A DNA stretch of 33,092 nucleotides. Origin: Burkholderiaceae bacterium. GTDB lineage: Bacteria > Pseudomonadota > Gammaproteobacteria > Burkholderiales > Burkholderiaceae. This document shows, in pieces, positions 31,715 through 33,092 of the stretch. The stretch lies in assembly GCA_947448695.1 (NCBI GenBank), contig CANFOL010000024.1, positions 1 through 33,092 of the forward strand, given 5' to 3'. A model generated the notes under the pieces. That model ran no database searches and was not told where the DNA came from. It saw only the letters and a list, made by a program, of their open reading frames with translations. The position numbers and the translations under genes were made by a program. Numbering within the stretch: the stretch's first letter is position 1; each line of letters opens with the position of its first letter.

Positions 31715-33092
31715 TTATGCGAATTTCTCAATTTGACATACCGTAGTTTTTGACTCTTGCATCATCGTCACAGTGTCGTAACCATAGGTTGTCACATTAT
31801 TCACAGGTTCACCCCGAACAACTGGTGCAGCTCCTTCTGGATAGTATTTCAACATATCTTTTCCTTCATACCAACCGGAGAAGTGGAACGGAATAAAGGC
31901 GTGTTCTGCATCCACTCGGTTTGTAACAAGGGCTCGTACTTTGACCTTCGCACCTGTTGGACTTTTTACCCAAACATAATCATTGTTTTTAATTCCGCGA
32001 TCAGCTGCAGCTTTTGGATTAATTTCAACAAAGTTTTCTTGCTGCAACTCAGCAAGCCAAGGGTTTGATCTGGTCTCCTCACCACCACCTTCATACTCCA
32101 CTAAACGACCTGAAGTCAAAATGATTGGGAACTTCTCATAAACCTTGTCTGCAATATTCTTATCTTGCACAGTTTTATACAAAGTCGGCAATCTCCAGAA
32201 AGCTTTTTTATCACCTTGCGCAGGATATTTTGCTGTTAAATCTGGGCGTGTGCCATATAAAGGCTCGCGATGCTTAGGAATCGGATCTGGGAAGTTCCAA
32301 ACTACAGCGCGCGCTTTTGCATTACCGAACGGATGGCAATTATGTACTTTAATCACCACTCGCTGAATACCACCGGATAAGTCAGTCTTCCAGTTCTTAC
32401 CTTCAGCTGCTTTTTGCTCAGCTTCAGTTAAATCTGACCACCATCCTAATTTCTTCATTAATACGTGATCAAACTCTGGATAACCCGTTTTGATGTCAGC
32501 GCCTTTTGAATAAGATCCATCATCAGCCAACAAGCTAACGCCATCTTTTTCCACGCCGAAGTTGGCACGGAAGTTGCCGCCGCCTTCCATCACGGTTTTA
32601 CTTGTGTCATACAGATTTGGAGATCCAGGATGCTTGAGTTCTGCAGTTCCCCAACACGGCCATGGCAATCCAAAATAATCACCAGTGGTGTCATAGCCAG
32701 TTTCTTTATCTACGCCACCTTTTGACTTCAATGTCTTCGGGTCAAATAGATGCATATTACGCATGTGCGCTTTTAAACGATCAGGCGTTTGGCCGGTATA
32801 TCCAATCGTCCAGCAAGAACGATTGATTTCTGTGAGGATCGATTCAATTTGTGGTTCTTTCCAATCTTTACCCGCAAATTTGGAATCTAACATCTTGTAG
32901 TTTTTCGATAACTCTGTACCGAACCCTAGACGGTCGGCAAAAGCTTGCATCAAGACATGATCGGGAACAGACTCAAAGAGTGGATTAATTACTTTTTCAC
33001 GCCACTGAAGTGAACGGTTAGAAGCTGTACAGGATCCAGATGTTTCAAATTGTGTTGCAGCAGGAAGCAAATACACTTGACGATTGGCAACA
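31715..33092 (-). CDS. Formate dehydrogenase alpha (molybdopterin) subunit, N-terminal part outside window
   Basis: Catalytic subunit oxidising formate to CO2. Only the C-terminal 459 or so residues are inside the window; the frame runs off the end at 33092, and in-frame GTG/TTG codons near there are internal. Visible are the end of the large molybdopterin oxidoreductase region (YLLPAATQFETSGSCTASNR and WREKVINPLFESVPDHVLM) and the C-terminal dinucleotide-binding beta domain with FPIILTSGRLVEYEGGGEETRSNPWLAELQ and AFIPFHFSGWYEG. The Tat signal, the proximal [4Fe-4S] cluster and the catalytic Cys or selenocysteine cannot be seen. It is the first visible gene of the operon; more genes may lie upstream. 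Confidence 0.92.
   Translation of the reverse strand, partial: VANRQVYLLPAATQFETSGSCTASNRSLQWREKVINPLFESVPDHVLMQAFADRLGFGTELSKNYKMLDSKFAGKDWKEPQIESILTEINRSCWTIGYTGQTPDRLKAHMRNMHLFDPKTLKSKGGVDKETGYDTTGDYFGLPWPCWGTAELKHPGSPNLYDTSKTVMEGGGNFRANFGVEKDGVSLLADDGSYSKGADIKTGYPEFDHVLMKKLGWWSDLTEAEQKAAEGKNWKTDLSGGIQRVVIKVHNCHPFGNAKARAVVWNFPDPIPKHREPLYGTRPDLTAKYPAQGDKKAFWRLPTLYKTVQDKNIADKVYEKFPIILTSGRLVEYEGGGEETRSNPWLAELQQENFVEINPKAAADRGIKNNDYVWVKSPTGAKVKVRALVTNRVDAEHAFIPFHFSGWYEGKDMLKYYPEGAAPVVRGEPVNNVTTYGYDTVTMMQESKTTVCQIEKFA

Noticed and set aside
31215..31753. Plus-strand frames of 86-134 codons opposite the formate dehydrogenase beta gene
   Set aside because: They lie antisense to four clear [4Fe-4S] cysteine motifs and have histidine/cysteine-rich compositions typical of shadows.

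Overview
The window looks like a chromosomal stretch of a free-living betaproteobacterium (Burkholderiales), most like Polynucleobacter or a close relative. The evidence is the argH / hemC-hemD-hemX-hemY arrangement, the pepN-fbp pair, the cphA'/cphA pair with its divergent transporter, and proteins that read as Burkholderiales versions. Base composition looks AT-rich by eye (not computed). Gene packing is very tight: same-strand genes often overlap by 1-11 bases, and several convergent pairs meet within a few bases. I see no IS element, prophage, CRISPR array, rRNA or tRNA, and no gene-free stretch over 300 bases.

Layout. 1-3646: aminopeptidase N (5' end cut off by the window), fructose-1,6-bisphosphatase and a carboxymuconolactone decarboxylase-family protein, closed by a strong terminator. 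3734-7312: an acyltransferase-3 membrane protein facing an amino acid permease-alanine dehydrogenase operon. 7519-15201: a cyanophycin locus, with two cyanophycin synthetase-type proteins (CphA', CphA) on the minus strand and, divergently, an ABC exporter-type protein with an N-terminal zinc ribbon plus a DUF1854 protein. 15184-18605: tcdA, pdxH, msrA and a coniferyl-aldehyde-dehydrogenase-like gene. 18631-20556: the DEAD-box helicase rhlE with a long structured leader. 20492-25392: the tetrapyrrole operon hemC-hemD-hemX-hemY, head-to-head with argH. 25397-28429: a large Orn/Lys/Arg decarboxylase and dcd. 28474-33092: fdhD and a membrane formate dehydrogenase operon (alpha partial, beta, small lipoprotein, gamma, small periplasmic protein).

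How the genes work together. Cyanophycin is a store of Asp and Arg. The CphA pair would build it, and argH (last step of Arg synthesis) and the basic amino acid decarboxylase handle arginine-related flux nearby, although they are not in the same operon. The formate dehydrogenase would pass electrons from periplasmic formate to quinone through a cytochrome b subunit, with FdhD maturing the molybdenum cofactor. That cytochrome needs haem.

The most notable anomaly is hemC. It reads in frame from start to stop but lacks about 106 central residues, including the cofactor-binding arginines, while both ends of the enzyme are intact. Other points of interest are the divergent cyanophycin transporter module, the degenerate Mur-ligase half of CphA', several genes whose -10 box sits only 6-8 bases before the ATG (possible leaderless mRNAs), an rhlE leader with a hairpin over its own ribosome binding site, an rhlE terminator embedded in hemY codons, and two uncharacterised small exported proteins inside the formate dehydrogenase operon.
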